DNA of 64,000 nt from Hysterium pulicare CBS 123377. Its lineage: Eukaryota > Ascomycota > Dothideomycetes > Hysteriales > Hysteriaceae. How positions within the stretch are numbered: the stretch's first letter is position 1; each line of letters opens with the position of its first letter. The stretch spans positions 1 through 64,000 of the forward strand of contig AJFK01000453.1 in NCBI GenBank assembly GCA_000467715.1, in the 5' to 3' direction. This document shows positions 10,379 to 20,896 of this stretch, in pieces. Position numbers and translations under genes: made by a program. Under the pieces are notes generated by a model that had not been told where the DNA came from, made no database searches, and saw only the letters and a program-made list of their open reading frames with translations.

Positions 10379-10546
10379 TCTGTGAACATCATCATTATGA
10401 CTATCTAGCTTTACATTAGAAAAGAACCTGCCTTGCCCATGCTGGTAGAAGACCGAGCATATTGTCTAGCCACGAGCTATTCCTCAAAGTGCCTACAAGT
10501 CCCGCAAAAAAGGCATAAAGAGATAGCTCAACAAGGCCGTTACTAC

Positions 10547-11230
10547 CTACTTCGAAACTTCCGCGGAAGACTCCTCCGCCTGGTTTTCCTCTCGGCATTC
10601 ACAATGACTATCCGTTTCACATTCCCCGTAATCCTCCTCGTAATTCTCGAGTGCTTTCTGAAACCTCGGGCCCAGCTTCTCCTTATAGCGGCTCTCGAAA
10701 GCACCGGGGTGGGTTCGGCGGTAGTAGAACAGATTCGACACAGCTAAGTCAAAGATGAGATCCTCTTCGGGTAACTTCTCGATGATGGCGAGTTGCGCAA
10801 GACTCAGTCTGTCGAACTGTAGCTGAGAGGTAATAACCGCATGTGCCTGCAAAATGATGTCATAAGCCTTCAAAGCAAGACCGACACGATACATCTCTAG
10901 ATCTCTGATGAGGTTGGTAGCGATGCCAATATGGAGCCAGTAGGCATGCCGAGTCGTGCAGATATCCTCCATCCACTCAGTAATCTCCTTGAGAGCCTCG
11001 AAGGTGCAGGAGTCTTCAGGAAGGAAAAGGGTTTCGCCCTTGTCGGACTTTGTGATGTCCGTCTCCGCAACATCGGAAAATTGAAGTAGTAAAGCTTTAG
11101 AGAGCATCACTTCATGGTTGACGACGATGCCATCGGCATTTTTGAAGACGATACGGACTTTGGGACCTTCAAGAAGCGCCCTGCGCTCCTCTTTTGAAAG
11201 CTCGGTGATCGTCCTCTTTTGATCGGGCAT
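10547..11230 (-). CDS. BTB-like family protein, acidic tail
   Basis: One exon of 227 codons begins at ATG 11230. The family block 'ELSKEERRALLEGPKVRIVF' is followed by a BTB-like order: a strand pair, 'KALLLQFSDV', 'TLFLPEDSCTFEALKEITEW', then helices. The tail is acidic with a small cysteine cluster ('CETDSHCECREENQAEES'). The nearest relative in the window is the neighbour at 9100-9807, which indicates a local tandem duplication. The function is unknown. By analogy with BTB domains it may mediate protein-protein contact. Confidence 0.8.
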   Translation of the reverse strand: MPDQKRTITELSKEERRALLEGPKVRIVFKNADGIVVNHEVMLSKALLLQFSDVAETDITKSDKGETLFLPEDSCTFEALKEITEWMEDICTTRHAYWLHIGIATNLIRDLEMYRVGLALKAYDIILQAHAVITSQLQFDRLSLAQLAIIEKLPEEDLIFDLAVSNLFYYRRTHPGAFESRYKEKLGPRFQKALENYEEDYGECETDSHCECREENQAEESSAEVSK

Positions 11231-12074
11231 GTTTTGATGTTGATTGTAGTAGCAGTTTGATGAGTATGGCTGTTGATATCGAGACTTGGTAGCGAAACCG
11301 TGGTGGGAAATATATGTCGTTTATAACTGCGAGCCAGCCTTTAAGTATCTCTAGAAGCTCAGTCGCACAAGCAGTTCACTTAATCTAAATGTTTGCCATG
11401 CAAATAACCTGCTTCACACTAAAGAGAGTTACTACATCAAGCAATCGCATCCTCAAGGGCTGATGTTTACGCGCCTAATTCCTTGGCGAAGGCTGTCACC
11501 GTGCCATCATCAGCAACTGACAGAGCACTCTCGAATACCTCAAAAGAAACTGACTTCACCTCATTACAATACAAGGCTTGGTATAGTACCGGCTGTGAAT
11601 GCACAAACTTCGATCATCCTTCCAGAATCAGAGCTCCGCCATTCCTTCGTCACAGTGTCAAGGCTGGCTCGTGAAGTATGCACGGGCATCTCAAACACGC
11701 GTCATAAAGAGCATCTGTCAGTAACGCGCACGACTTTCCAAGAATACGTCAAACGGACCAAAGAACAGCAGGATCTGAAAACAAGCAACAGCGAAAAGAA
11801 TTGAGTTACAAGCCATCCTAGTCAAGGCTTCAGTATGTATCGGCAATTTCCTCGTCCAATGGCGTCATGAACAGGTTTGTGTATTATGACAGATGGGCAC
11901 ACTAAAAGTTGATAGGTCTCGCGGGCTCTTGGCAGAAATGGTTCATGCGAGGATTTCACGATGTCTACAGGCGCTCGAGTCCAGTATCCAGCTAACCCTT
12001 TCAAGGAACCCAGCCATACCGGACCATGCCTATAGCTTCGTCCGTCCACTCCGGAAAGTGCTCAATAGCGGCAT
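11231..12074. other. intergenic, no gene recognised
   Basis: This contains the promoter of the preceding gene. A short plus-strand frame near 11460-11675 ('YKAWYSTGCECTNFDHP') looks faintly coding but has no family. Confidence 0.4.
11320..11325 (-). promoter_or_regulatory. TATA box
   Basis: TATAAA on the minus strand, about 90 bases before the ATG at 11230. Confidence 0.5.
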
Positions 12075-12359
12075 TCATCCGCAGGACTGCGAAGACGTGA
12101 CCTCGGGGCCCGACAACAAATCCAGTTCGCGACTTGGAGCCGTTCCGGAGGTGTCAGAAGTCCCAGCACTCGTCCTCGCATTTCCAGATCCCTTATTATC
12201 ATCAGCCTCCTGTTTGTTGGCTCTTGGACTGGGATGGCTCCTGCAGATTTCCAGAGCCTCTGAGACCAGAAGTGAAAGCTCCATCTTCGTATGCGGCGGC
12301 GCGAAGAAACATTGGCATCTAGGCCCGCTCTCCATAGTCGAGCTTAGTGAGGAAACCAT
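12075..12359 (-). CDS. uncertain small open reading frame, duplicated unit A
   Basis: A 94-codon frame includes 'CQCFFAPPHTKMELSLLVSE'. A second frame at 12397-12651 has 'LPPHTKILGVVLVLKGMEMW' in matching context, and the DNA around both is alike (12245-12340 and 12590-12700). The duplication is real, but whether either copy is expressed is not clear. It may be debris of an old duplicated gene. No family was recognised. Confidence 0.2.
   Translation of the reverse strand: MVSSLSSTMESGPRCQCFFAPPHTKMELSLLVSEALEICRSHPSPRANKQEADDNKGSGNARTSAGTSDTSGTAPSRELDLLSGPEVTSSQSCG
12245..12340. repeat. degenerate direct repeat, copy A
   Basis: Matches 12590-12700 at roughly 70% by eye. Shared pieces are ATTTCCA near the start, ATCTTCGTATG, ATTGGCAT and GCTCT. 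Copies are about 345 bases apart. Confidence 0.55.
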
Positions 12360-12589
12360 GTTCGTGGAGTGGTGCTGAATGGATTAAGTGGTAATATCAA
12401 GTATATCTACTAATACATATTTCCAGCAGGTCCAAAACAAGATCAAAGTGGGCTCTATTCATGTGGAGCGGCCGCCACGAGATATTAGCCCTTTGGTCGG
12501 CTTTCCGGACATGAATCCGGCGAGAGAACCACGTGTACAGAGCGGCCGCGGGTGAATGGAAGGGCAGGATCAAGTATATCCAGTCATTC

Positions 12590-12700
12590 CACATTTCCAT
12601 ACCCTTTAATACCAGAACTACGCCGAGTATCTTCGTATGGGGCGGCAGCATTGAGATATTGGCATTTGGGGGCTCTTTCCGGAGCTGAGCCCAGCTTGGA
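12590..12700. repeat. degenerate direct repeat, copy B
   Basis: Partner of 12245-12340, in the same orientation. It overlaps the second small minus-strand frame (12397-12651). Confidence 0.55.
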
Positions 12701-12940
12701 AATCGCCTTTATGACAGGGATTGACAAGTATGGGGATACAAGAGAGCCAAGAAAGGTTAGATTTTAAGGATTCATTGAGATGATCTGCGAAAGAAGGTAG
12801 TTCATTAATCTGTTCACTGCGGTATCGCTTCCAGGTGCGAACTGGATCTCATGGTTTTCCCAAAGCTCAAAACAACATGCATACGTCAAGGATATCCGAA
12901 TTGTTCTGCGGAAGAAACGTATGAATGATCTATAACTAAA

Positions 12941-13096
12941 CTCCCATTAACGCCTGGCTCCAAAACAAAAGGAAAGCAAAATGAAAGCAAAATGAACATC
13001 CAAACTCCTAACACAAGGCGCAATAACAAGAAATCCATCCAAACTCCTAACGCCTGACGCTGAAACAAAACGAAATCCAAACTCCTAACGCCCAAA
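12941..13096. repeat. degenerate ~40-bp tandem repeats
   Basis: Three to four irregular units share ATCCAAACTCCTAACGC followed by an A-rich spacer, with an older unit containing CATTAACGCCTGGCTCC. It lies just past the stop of the 13107-14039 gene and probably forms part of its 3' untranslated region. Confidence 0.7.
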
Positions 13097-13106
13097 AAAG
13101 ACCCAT

Positions 13107-14039
13107 CTACAGCGTATAAAGTTCAAACTCCGAGCCAAGCCCCAGATTCTCGCACTCCTCTTCCCAAAATTGAGCATTAAATGCTCCAAAGGACAGGACC
13201 CCGTTCTCCGCCACCTCCTCCGCAACCGGCTCCTGCACAGGTTCGGCCCACCACTCCTGAGCCTCCCCACCAGCAAGCTCCTCCACTGGGAGCTGCACTG
13301 CAGGAGGGAGCTGCACCGCAGCCGGAATCTCCGCCCTCGGTGCCACTGTTTCAATGAAGTTAGCCTCGCCCACCAAATTTGATCCATGCTTCATGCTCTG
13401 CAACTCACCTTGGGCTTGACTCCAAAAAGCTCGAGCTGCTTGACCCATGTCCAAGATGAACTGGGTCTCATGATTCCCCCCTAGGACCTCAAAAACATCC
13501 CTATCCAACTTCTCATTTCCCAGCACCACCATGCTGGCAATTTGGGTGGCCAGATGCTGCACGTAGGGATCAGCCTGCCCCAGAATGTTGACGGTGGTCC
13601 CAACGGCCATCTTGACCTGGTCCCAGGCCTGGATGGCGTCGCGGGCGAAATCCCACTCTACCTCCATTGTCAAGGCCGAAAGTAGCAGTTGGGAGACTAC
13701 TTCTATCTGGAACATTCTCGCAGCCATGTACAGCTGGAGCTTGCATGTATGGCCCCCCTGGATGGGAAAAGGAACCATCTGGCCACCCGAGACCCAGTGG
13801 TAGAGCCACTCGAAGACGATCTTTGTCGGGGTCACCAAACCTCGATCGAAGCGGGGGAGGAAGTGCTTCGGGCCCGAGTAACCCGGGCGAATGCTTCTCA
13901 GCTCAGGGGAGAAGTAGCTGGCAAGGGCAATGGGGACGTCTATGATAGAGACGTCACCCCTGTCGGTGCTTGCAACCAGCTCGACATGCGGGCCGTTGAG
14001 GAGGTGGAAGAGAGAGGCGGAGTTGTCGTTAGAAGACAT
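13107..14039 (-). CDS. BTB-like family protein, Pro/Glu/Ala-rich tail
   Basis: One exon of 310 codons begins at ATG 14039. The N-terminal block is shortened to 'LFHLLNGPHVELVAS', then 'VPIALASYFSPEL', 'IVFEWLYHWVSGG' and 'KLQLYMAARMFQIEVVSQLL', matching the positions of 'VNFMIYQAARVLGLNEHI' in the gene at 16910. After about residue 210 the tail is rich in Pro, Glu, Ala and Val with near-repeats ('AVQLPPAVQLPVEEL', 'EPVQEPVAEEVAE'). It ends in an aromatic/acidic patch. The function is unknown. Confidence 0.75.
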   Translation of the reverse strand: MSSNDNSASLFHLLNGPHVELVASTDRGDVSIIDVPIALASYFSPELRSIRPGYSGPKHFLPRFDRGLVTPTKIVFEWLYHWVSGGQMVPFPIQGGHTCKLQLYMAARMFQIEVVSQLLLSALTMEVEWDFARDAIQAWDQVKMAVGTTVNILGQADPYVQHLATQIASMVVLGNEKLDRDVFEVLGGNHETQFILDMGQAARAFWSQAQGELQSMKHGSNLVGEANFIETVAPRAEIPAAVQLPPAVQLPVEELAGGEAQEWWAEPVQEPVAEEVAENGVLSFGAFNAQFWEEECENLGLGSEFELYTL

Positions 14040-14162
14040 GTTGTTGTTGTGGTTGGTGGTAGGTTAGAAAAGGGTTAAAAAAGTTAGGCTGGTTGTGATG
14101 TTGGGAGAAAGTGTGTGAGAATGTAGTAGAAAAAAAAATTGAATCTGAGTAGGCATCTTGCT

Positions 14163-14171
14163 CTTTTTATA
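14163..14171 (-). promoter_or_regulatory. TATA-like element
   Basis: TATAAAAAG on the minus strand, about 125 bases before the ATG at 14039. Confidence 0.45.
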
Positions 14172-16909
14172 TTAATTTCTTGCGTTACAGCTGGAAGACT
14201 CACAGGAGGGTCTTCCCCTTAGACGTGATCTTGGAAAGGTACCAATAGATCATTTCGACGTTTGTACCAAGTTTTGACGTAGTTCGAACGCCGGAGAGTT
14301 AAAGGGAGGAGTCCTTTTCCTGAGTCACGAATGTGAAATCACTGGAAAGATGGTCCGGATAGACCTGAAAGACTGGAAATACGGCTGCCTGAACCAGTAC
14401 CAGAAGCAGCCAACGACTTGGGGGTATCTATCATCGTGCTCAAGTCCCTTAGTGTCACGGTGCTCAACTGCTCCAAGCTCGTGCTGCTCAGTTAAGCGTA
14501 CACTCTATCTGGAGCTGCAATTTTGCCTGTTCAGAAAAAGAGATAGCATGAAAAGTGAGATACTGAGCTTTCCTCGAAGGAACAACATCTAGAATGCGTG
14601 AGTAGGGAGTTTGCTGTATGTTCCCGTCGATATGAATTTGCAAGTGTTGACCGTGGTTCAATAGTTGATTGGTACATTCGACGACCATTCGTTGGTACAC
14701 TAGCCGGCGGAGTCTGTCATTTGGCTTTACGAAGTTTGGGACATCGGGACAGTGCGTTAGCTCTACAGGGCACAGCTTGGCGTGGGTCCCTGGGAAGCTT
14801 GAGCCGACGACATGATTTAAAACATCGAATTCGAATGATGTCTGTATACTTTTGATGTCCGTCTCAGAGGAGCTCTTAGAAGAATTTTGGCTGTTTCAAA
14901 TGGATATCTATTCTATCAGTATTTCGCCTGTTAAGAAATTGACGAAAAGTGCGGTAGAGACTCAAAGTCAAAAACCGAGAGAAATTTGGTACCTGCATCA
15001 TTCAACCCCCAGTCGAGTCATCAATTCAAACGCCAATCAGGACAAGCTGGCATCACCTGCGCGCAAAGAGTTGGGAACTCTAGCCTTCACTTTCAGTGTC
15101 GACATCCAGTACCGAACAATGGCTGTGCGCGGCATACCTAGGTTTGTTAACTTCTGGGTTCGAAAATTGGAACCGCACGCCTCACCTCCCTCACTGATCA
15201 TATCTAGGCAGCAGTTTGAGCGTGTGTGGTTGGTCAACCAAGTTGCGAAGAGTATATTCTCCCGTACCGATCAAGTCTTTGGATCTGGCTCCACTTCTGA
15301 GTGACTCCTTGCAACTAGCCTGAGCCAAACTATCGGAGGCATGCTGGCAATGATGAGGGAATTGAGCAAGTTAATCTTCACCGACGCTTCGATTGAGTGG
15401 TTGGCAGCAAGACATCGAACATTCTTTTCGAATCTATGATCTAGTTTTGTGGCAAGTGGGTTGGATCAGGATCGTACCGAATATGCTTCAGAGCCGCATC
15501 AAACTTTATCCTTAGCGGCGAGAGCAAAGCCGGAAGGTCGGTGCGTCGTTATTGCCGGTGCTCGGAAGGCGCGATTGAGTCCAGTTTGCATACATTGTGA
15601 ATTCAATTAGTGATATGCTGCACTGAGCACTTGGCGGCTGCATCTCTAGAACACAATCATCTGGGGCATAGTTCTTTACGAGTTACTCTTGCTCCGCGCA
15701 GGAAAAAGTTGCCACCAGATCACGCTAAGAGATGCTGAAGATGTGCCCGGCTTGTCAGTGACATGGGGCAGCGTGATGTGTAGCCAAGAGAGCTTGATGG
15801 TCTTCTCGGAACACAGAACTGATGTCAGTAATGTTAAATTTGGTCAGAGCTGGACGTATTGGATGTTGCGAAGACTTCCGTCATGCTGCGAGTTGTTACT
15901 GTGAGTGAAGTCTTGGCATTCCGCCCCGCCCCGCCCCCGCCGTTCGCTACCCCCTGAATTCTACACTTCTTCAAATACCAGACACGAAAGATACCGGAGG
16001 GTTTTCGTTAGATTCTAATGAGTTTGTCGCAAGCCTCCCGTTTATTCTGCTGTAAAAACTCCAATGCTGTCTTTGTGATTGAAGTGTCAAGAGGCAAGAG
16101 CTGGGCCCTGGCTTCTCTACAGGACCGAAGTGGCCACAGGGAACAACATTCCCAGTGACGCACTCATTAGGAAAATGATACCGCATTCATGATAGAGACC
16201 ACATGTGCGTAGGCGGTCCTGTGAGTAGTGATAATGGCTTACGCAATGAACAATGTACGCTCGACGGCGCTCCTAGCCTTAGAGAAAGTGAGCGGCGCAG
16301 CCTGGCGCGGGCTCTGCTCAGCTGTGGCCGGGGGCACCCACCCTTCAGGCAGTCGCATCGCGCAAAGGCCGTGTGTCACTACAACCCCATGTTCTCACGA
16401 TCACCGCAAACTCTATCCTGTGGCTTCTCTCTAGAAGAAGAGTCCGTCATGTTCTATACCTCTCTCCCGATCATGAAGCCTTCTACCTTCCTCAGCAGAT
16501 GGTGCCCTGCATTTGTCGACCAGCCGGCCGCGATCGAAACCGAGGCGCCAGATGCAGACTCATTTACTTCGGTCACGTACACCTTCACAGCACCATATCT
16601 GAACGATCAACATGGAGTAGCATAGCATGGAATTGCGATTTCGTGAGACAACAAGAAACACATGGGGGCACTTCAACTTTATTCAGGATCATTTGCATTA
16701 TGTTACTTCCAGTGGAAGAACCCAGTTTAAGGATGGAAAGCTAATATCAAACCCGACAGTTAAACTCCGGACTCCAGATTATCGCAGACCCATTCAATCC
16801 ATCCCGTTAAGCAGTTTGGTATGTGGAAGGATTAAGGAGGGGATAAGGTTGTGCACAAAGAAAGCAACACCAACAACGTACAAGGCCGCGGTGGCGCCAT
16901 GGAAACGCC
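14172..16909. other. 2.7-kb gene-poor stretch
   Basis: Short frames occur on both strands (longest 150 codons at 14852-15304 plus) but none shows a recognisable domain or convincing splicing. A CCGCCCCGCCCCCGCCG tract lies near 15930. It may hold decayed sequence. Confidence 0.4.
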
Positions 16910-17797
16910 CTAACGTCCTAGCAGACCTCGAAGCATTTCCGCCGCCTCAGGAGAAGCCGAATTGATCTTGGAATCCTGCATGCCGCGAGGAGGGTTCAGA
17001 ACCTTCTTGACGGCCTCCATCGCCTTCTTCTGCTTCTTGTTCTCGTTCTTGCAGTGGACCTTCCATGCCTCGTTCTCGGCATCTTCGATAGCCTTGCGCT
17101 CGAGGCGACGATCGGTGAACTCCTTGTCTACGGCAGCCATAGCATTTGCCAGATCAAGATGGCTCGCGAGATACAGGCCGAATTCTTCAGGATCCTCGAT
17201 CTCTCGCTTATAGCGAAGCTTAGCGAATCGCTTGGCCACAGTCATGTACACAGTGTCTTCGGTCTTGACATACTTCTCGACATATTCAAGGCCCTTATAC
17301 GACAGGACGGTATTGTTGATCGAGCCGATAAGGTTGCGACGCACAAACTTGATATGCTCGTTGAGGCCAAGCACGCGAGCAGCCTGGTAGATCATGAAGT
17401 TGACTTCGAGATTATCGGTGAACGTGATTGGATAATACTTCTCGGACTTGCAAACTCGGTGCAGCCAAATAATGATGTGCTGCACGCCGGCTGCTTCCAC
17501 AGAGCCTGCTGGAAGCCGGATCTGGAGTGATTGAGGGTACAAGGCGAAGTATCCGTTGGCCTTGGAAGAGATTGCTGTGAAAGCTTCTTTTGGCACACCG
17601 TTGATGACTTGCTCAGCCGGGCCCTCGATCACGATCTGAACTTTGGGATTACCGCTTAGTTGCTTGCGCTCGTCCTGTGACAGCTCAGCGAAATTCCTGA
17701 TCTGCTGCTTGGCGGCGACCGGTTTTGGAGATGGAGTCGCCATCGCAGGAGGCGGTTGGTTGATTTTAGCTGAAGAAGTAGCTTTAATCGTGTGCAT
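16910..17797 (-). CDS. BTB-like family protein, charged tail
   Basis: The first ATG is at 17797 (MHTIKATSS); the open frame extends a little further upstream without an ATG. A Pro/Ala-rich leader precedes the family block 'ELSQDERKQLSGNPKVQIVI'. The BTB-like part includes 'LQIRLPAGSVEAAGVQHIII' and 'VNFMIYQAARVLGLNEHIKF'. The helical part contains 'VEKYVKTEDTVYMTVAKRFA', closely paralleled by 'VDRLVKIEDPVYVAIARKFA' in the gene at 18744. A Lys/Glu coiled tail ends in 'MQDSKINSASPEAAEMLRGL'. That C-terminal motif recurs in the two genes upstream of it (18744-20896 and 22419-23834). There are no catalytic or membrane features. Confidence 0.82.
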   Translation of the reverse strand: MHTIKATSSAKINQPPPAMATPSPKPVAAKQQIRNFAELSQDERKQLSGNPKVQIVIEGPAEQVINGVPKEAFTAISSKANGYFALYPQSLQIRLPAGSVEAAGVQHIIIWLHRVCKSEKYYPITFTDNLEVNFMIYQAARVLGLNEHIKFVRRNLIGSINNTVLSYKGLEYVEKYVKTEDTVYMTVAKRFAKLRYKREIEDPEEFGLYLASHLDLANAMAAVDKEFTDRRLERKAIEDAENEAWKVHCKNENKKQKKAMEAVKKVLNPPRGMQDSKINSASPEAAEMLRGLLGR

Positions 17798-18743
17798 GTT
17801 GAACGACTGATCGAACAACCTTAAGTCGAGGGAAAATTGCGTAGTTGTGGGTTACGGTTGGTATGAGGTTGTAGAGAGAAGTCAGAGAAGTGGTATAGGG
17901 CTTTGGAAGAGGGTGTTGGAGGGCTTTTTGTGCGATTCCAAAGGTCTGAATTGGAGGACTTCATTGTGAAGAGAATCTCTGTGAATTGCGGACTTGTGAA
18001 TGCACGAAGTTGGCTTGATATAAAAATCACAGCCCTCCCGTATATTAGGGGCGTGAATCTAGCCCTTCGTGCATCGTAGCTCTTCAATGATATGAGACAC
18101 GCTGTGAAAGAACGAGAAAGGCCATCTTAACGTGTAAGCGTAGAATATATACAACACGTATATCTGTCAACTGTCATGAAAAATTATACGGCGGTATCTG
18201 ATAATGACAAAGTACAAATGTCAAATTTAATAAGATAATGGTGACAACACGGCCACTTTGTATTTTACCAGTGACATGTCCTGCAAACGCTCCGTAGCGT
18301 CTAGCATTAGGAACAATGAATTTGCGTCTCAAAGGCCATAGATAACAAACAGCTGGCAAGCAAAGGCAAGCGCAGATCGGGCATCGTGAACAAAGGCCTG
18401 TTTTGCCTGGCGTAAATCAAATTGGCGAGTTGTTTCTGCGCTAAAGACAGATCGTAAAAGGCCGAAAGTTAAGATTAGGAGACAAAAGCCTTTTAGGAAG
18501 AGAACGGAAGGGTATTATTGCATATTTTCGCTTGTGTTATGTGCACATTTGTACTATGTCAAGTATAATAAAATGGGATTTGAGTAGTATGTGGCCAGCA
18601 AGAGACAGCAATCAACAATTCTGAACCACTTATCAACAATCTGTGTCCTAAAGCGCCTGAATACTATCCAGTGACCACTTGCTCGAGTAAATGAAAGAAA
18701 ACAACGTGAAAACCCCCGCTAAGAACTATTTTCCAGCACTGTT
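17798..18743. other. intergenic, no gene recognised
   Basis: This spans the promoter of the 16910-17797 gene and the 3' flank of the next. It is mildly AT-rich with no repeat or gene identified. Confidence 0.4.
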
Positions 18744-20896
18744 CTACAACCTAGCCGCTTCCTCCGCCGACATCGTAACAATCTTAGTGTCCTTAGCGCC
18801 GAGAACCGGGTTGTCAGTAGTCTTCTTGATTTCATCTACCAGCTTCTTACTGTGTTGGATCTCGAATTTTCGTTGCTCGTTCCCATTGGCGTGATAGATC
18901 TGCCATTCTTCTTCGCCTTCGGCTTGGAAGGTTGGGTGGGGAGCGGAAAATTCCACATCAGCCTGCTTCATAGCCTCCGTTAGCTTTGGATGGCAAGCCA
19001 AGAATTTGAAGAATGATTGGATGTTCTGGATCTCATTCTTGCGGCGGCGATATGCGAATTTACGGGCGATAGCGACGTAGACCGGATCCTCGATTTTGAC
19101 GAGGCGATCAACGAGCTCAAAATCCTCTTTAGCAATGTTCTGAAGGTTCCATGATGTTTTCCATGAAGCGAGGAAGTGCTGAACATAGGTGTCCATGCCG
19201 AGATAACGGGCGGCCAGGTAGACCTTAAGATCGATCTTAAAGTCGTCGCGCTTTGAGATGGCGAAATATTTGGACTTGGTGACCTGCATGAGCCACTTTG
19301 CAATATAATGAACTGCCTGTCCGTCTACGCCGCCCTTGGGAATGCGAAGTTCCGTGGCGCTTGGGTTTCCAGCAAACAGCTTCTGCGCTGTCTCAGATGC
19401 AGCCATCAACGCGGCCTTTGGAACATAGACGCGTATGCCAGGCTCGCCATCGAAGTTGATGGTGACTTCGGGACCTTTGGCTAAGGCCTGACGCTGTGTT
19501 GCGGGAAGGCCACGAAGATCTTGAATATTCTGCTTGACGACTCACTTATCCATCTTCTGCTTCGAGTTTGGTTTGGCAGTGATGTCTAGAGTGTCTAGCG
19601 GTTGAGGTGCTGAGCCAAAGCGATCAGTTGGCTTGAGAACGGGAGACGAACCCGGCGAAAGTGTTGTTGGTGTAGAGGTCGAAGAATTACCGGGAGACGA
19701 CCAGACCGATGTAGGCGGAGTTGATTCCCGAGAGGAGATGGACTCAGAAGGTCGACCATAGCTGATAAACTTGAATATGACATCATTTTCACCCGAGGCG
19801 GGTTTAGGAGAAGCTTTTGATGCCTTTTTGGCCCACGGTCCCGAAAGGGTAGTAGGCGCTTTTATGGCTGTTGGCATCTTGACGGTAGCTGCTGAAGTTT
19901 CTGATTTCCCTGGCTTAGGCAGCACTTCAGCGGGTGGTACCCTAGAAGCCTTAGAAGCCTTGGAAATGGCATTCTCGGGTTTGCTCTCGTGAGATGATGG
20001 AGCGGTGATTGTGGAAGGCGCCAACTGGGCTACCTGGCTCCATGAAGAGTTGTATTTGGCTTGCGAAACCAAGCTCACTGCCGCTTCAGCTGATTGCATA
20101 GCTTGAGCTTGCCGCCTATGGGCATTCCGGGAAAGCTTCTGAACTCGAAGTTGCGGACTAAGAACGTTAGCAATAGGGAACAAATGGCAGATATGACTCG
20201 ATAATGATACGTACTTGGCGAGCTCATCCATAGCAGCTTGTTTGGTAGGATAATGGGTGTCGATACGAGTAGTGGCAGTGATCTCGGAAGCATTTAAGGA
20301 GCTAATCGAAGTTTGATCATCTCCGAATGACACAATATCAAGCGCAGTCTTCTCGGTAACCTTCGTATCCTGGGCACCAATTGAGCCCTCGGCATTGCTA
20401 AAAGTAGCAGTTCTACTCTCTTCGGATAAAGAACTCTGCACAGTGGTATCTGCATGCTGGCAAGCTTCTTTATCATGCGGATTTAGGTTAGCGAGACGAG
20501 AAGCATTTGCCCTACCCTTACGCTTCTGCCGCTTCCGAGCAGACTTCGACAATTGGCTTCCAGTGGTACTATTTGAATTGGGTTTGGAAGATTCTCCTAT
20601 AGCCACCGTAGACTGAGGATTCATCGAAACATAGATGGAACCGACAGCCGCAATGGTAGTGGCAGCGACAGGGGGAACAGCAGTTGTAGCAACCGCACCC
20701 TTGTACAAGGCTTTAGCCTTCTTGTTCTGACGCTTCAAAGCAGATTTGGAAAGCTTGTCGGTAATGGTAGGCCTAGGGGAGTTAGTTTGTTGGGGTGTGG
20801 GCAGTCAGGGGTCAGGAGGGTGCCATACTGTACCATCTTCGAAACATTTCCTTTAGGCACAACAGTGACCCAAACGGATGTAGTAGCCTTAGACAT
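18744..20896 (-). pseudogene. BTB-like family protein, long form, with in-frame TGA
   Basis: Exon 1 (20896-20829) starts MSKATTSVW. Introns lie at 20828-20773 and 20214-20158. The first part encodes a Ser/Thr/Lys-rich region with three copies of a basic motif ('KLSKSALKRQNKKAKA', 'QLSKSARKRQKRKGRA', 'KLSRNAHRRQAQAMQ'). A TGA at 19542-19544 then interrupts the frame. The same frame continues without any shift into the family block 'LPATQRQALAKGPEVTINFD', the BTB-like domain and the C-terminal 'AKDTKIVTMSAEEAARL'. The paralogue at 22419 is continuous across this point. The gene may be freshly disrupted, expressed as two products (the second from ATG 19409), read through, or carry a sequence error. 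Confidence 0.7.

Noticed and set aside
11463-11804. 113-codon plus-strand gene
   Set aside because: No domain, no signal peptide and two competing frames; composition is not distinct from the flanks.
14852-15304. 150-codon plus-strand gene
   Set aside because: No recognisable family or splice context. It was left as part of the gene-poor stretch.
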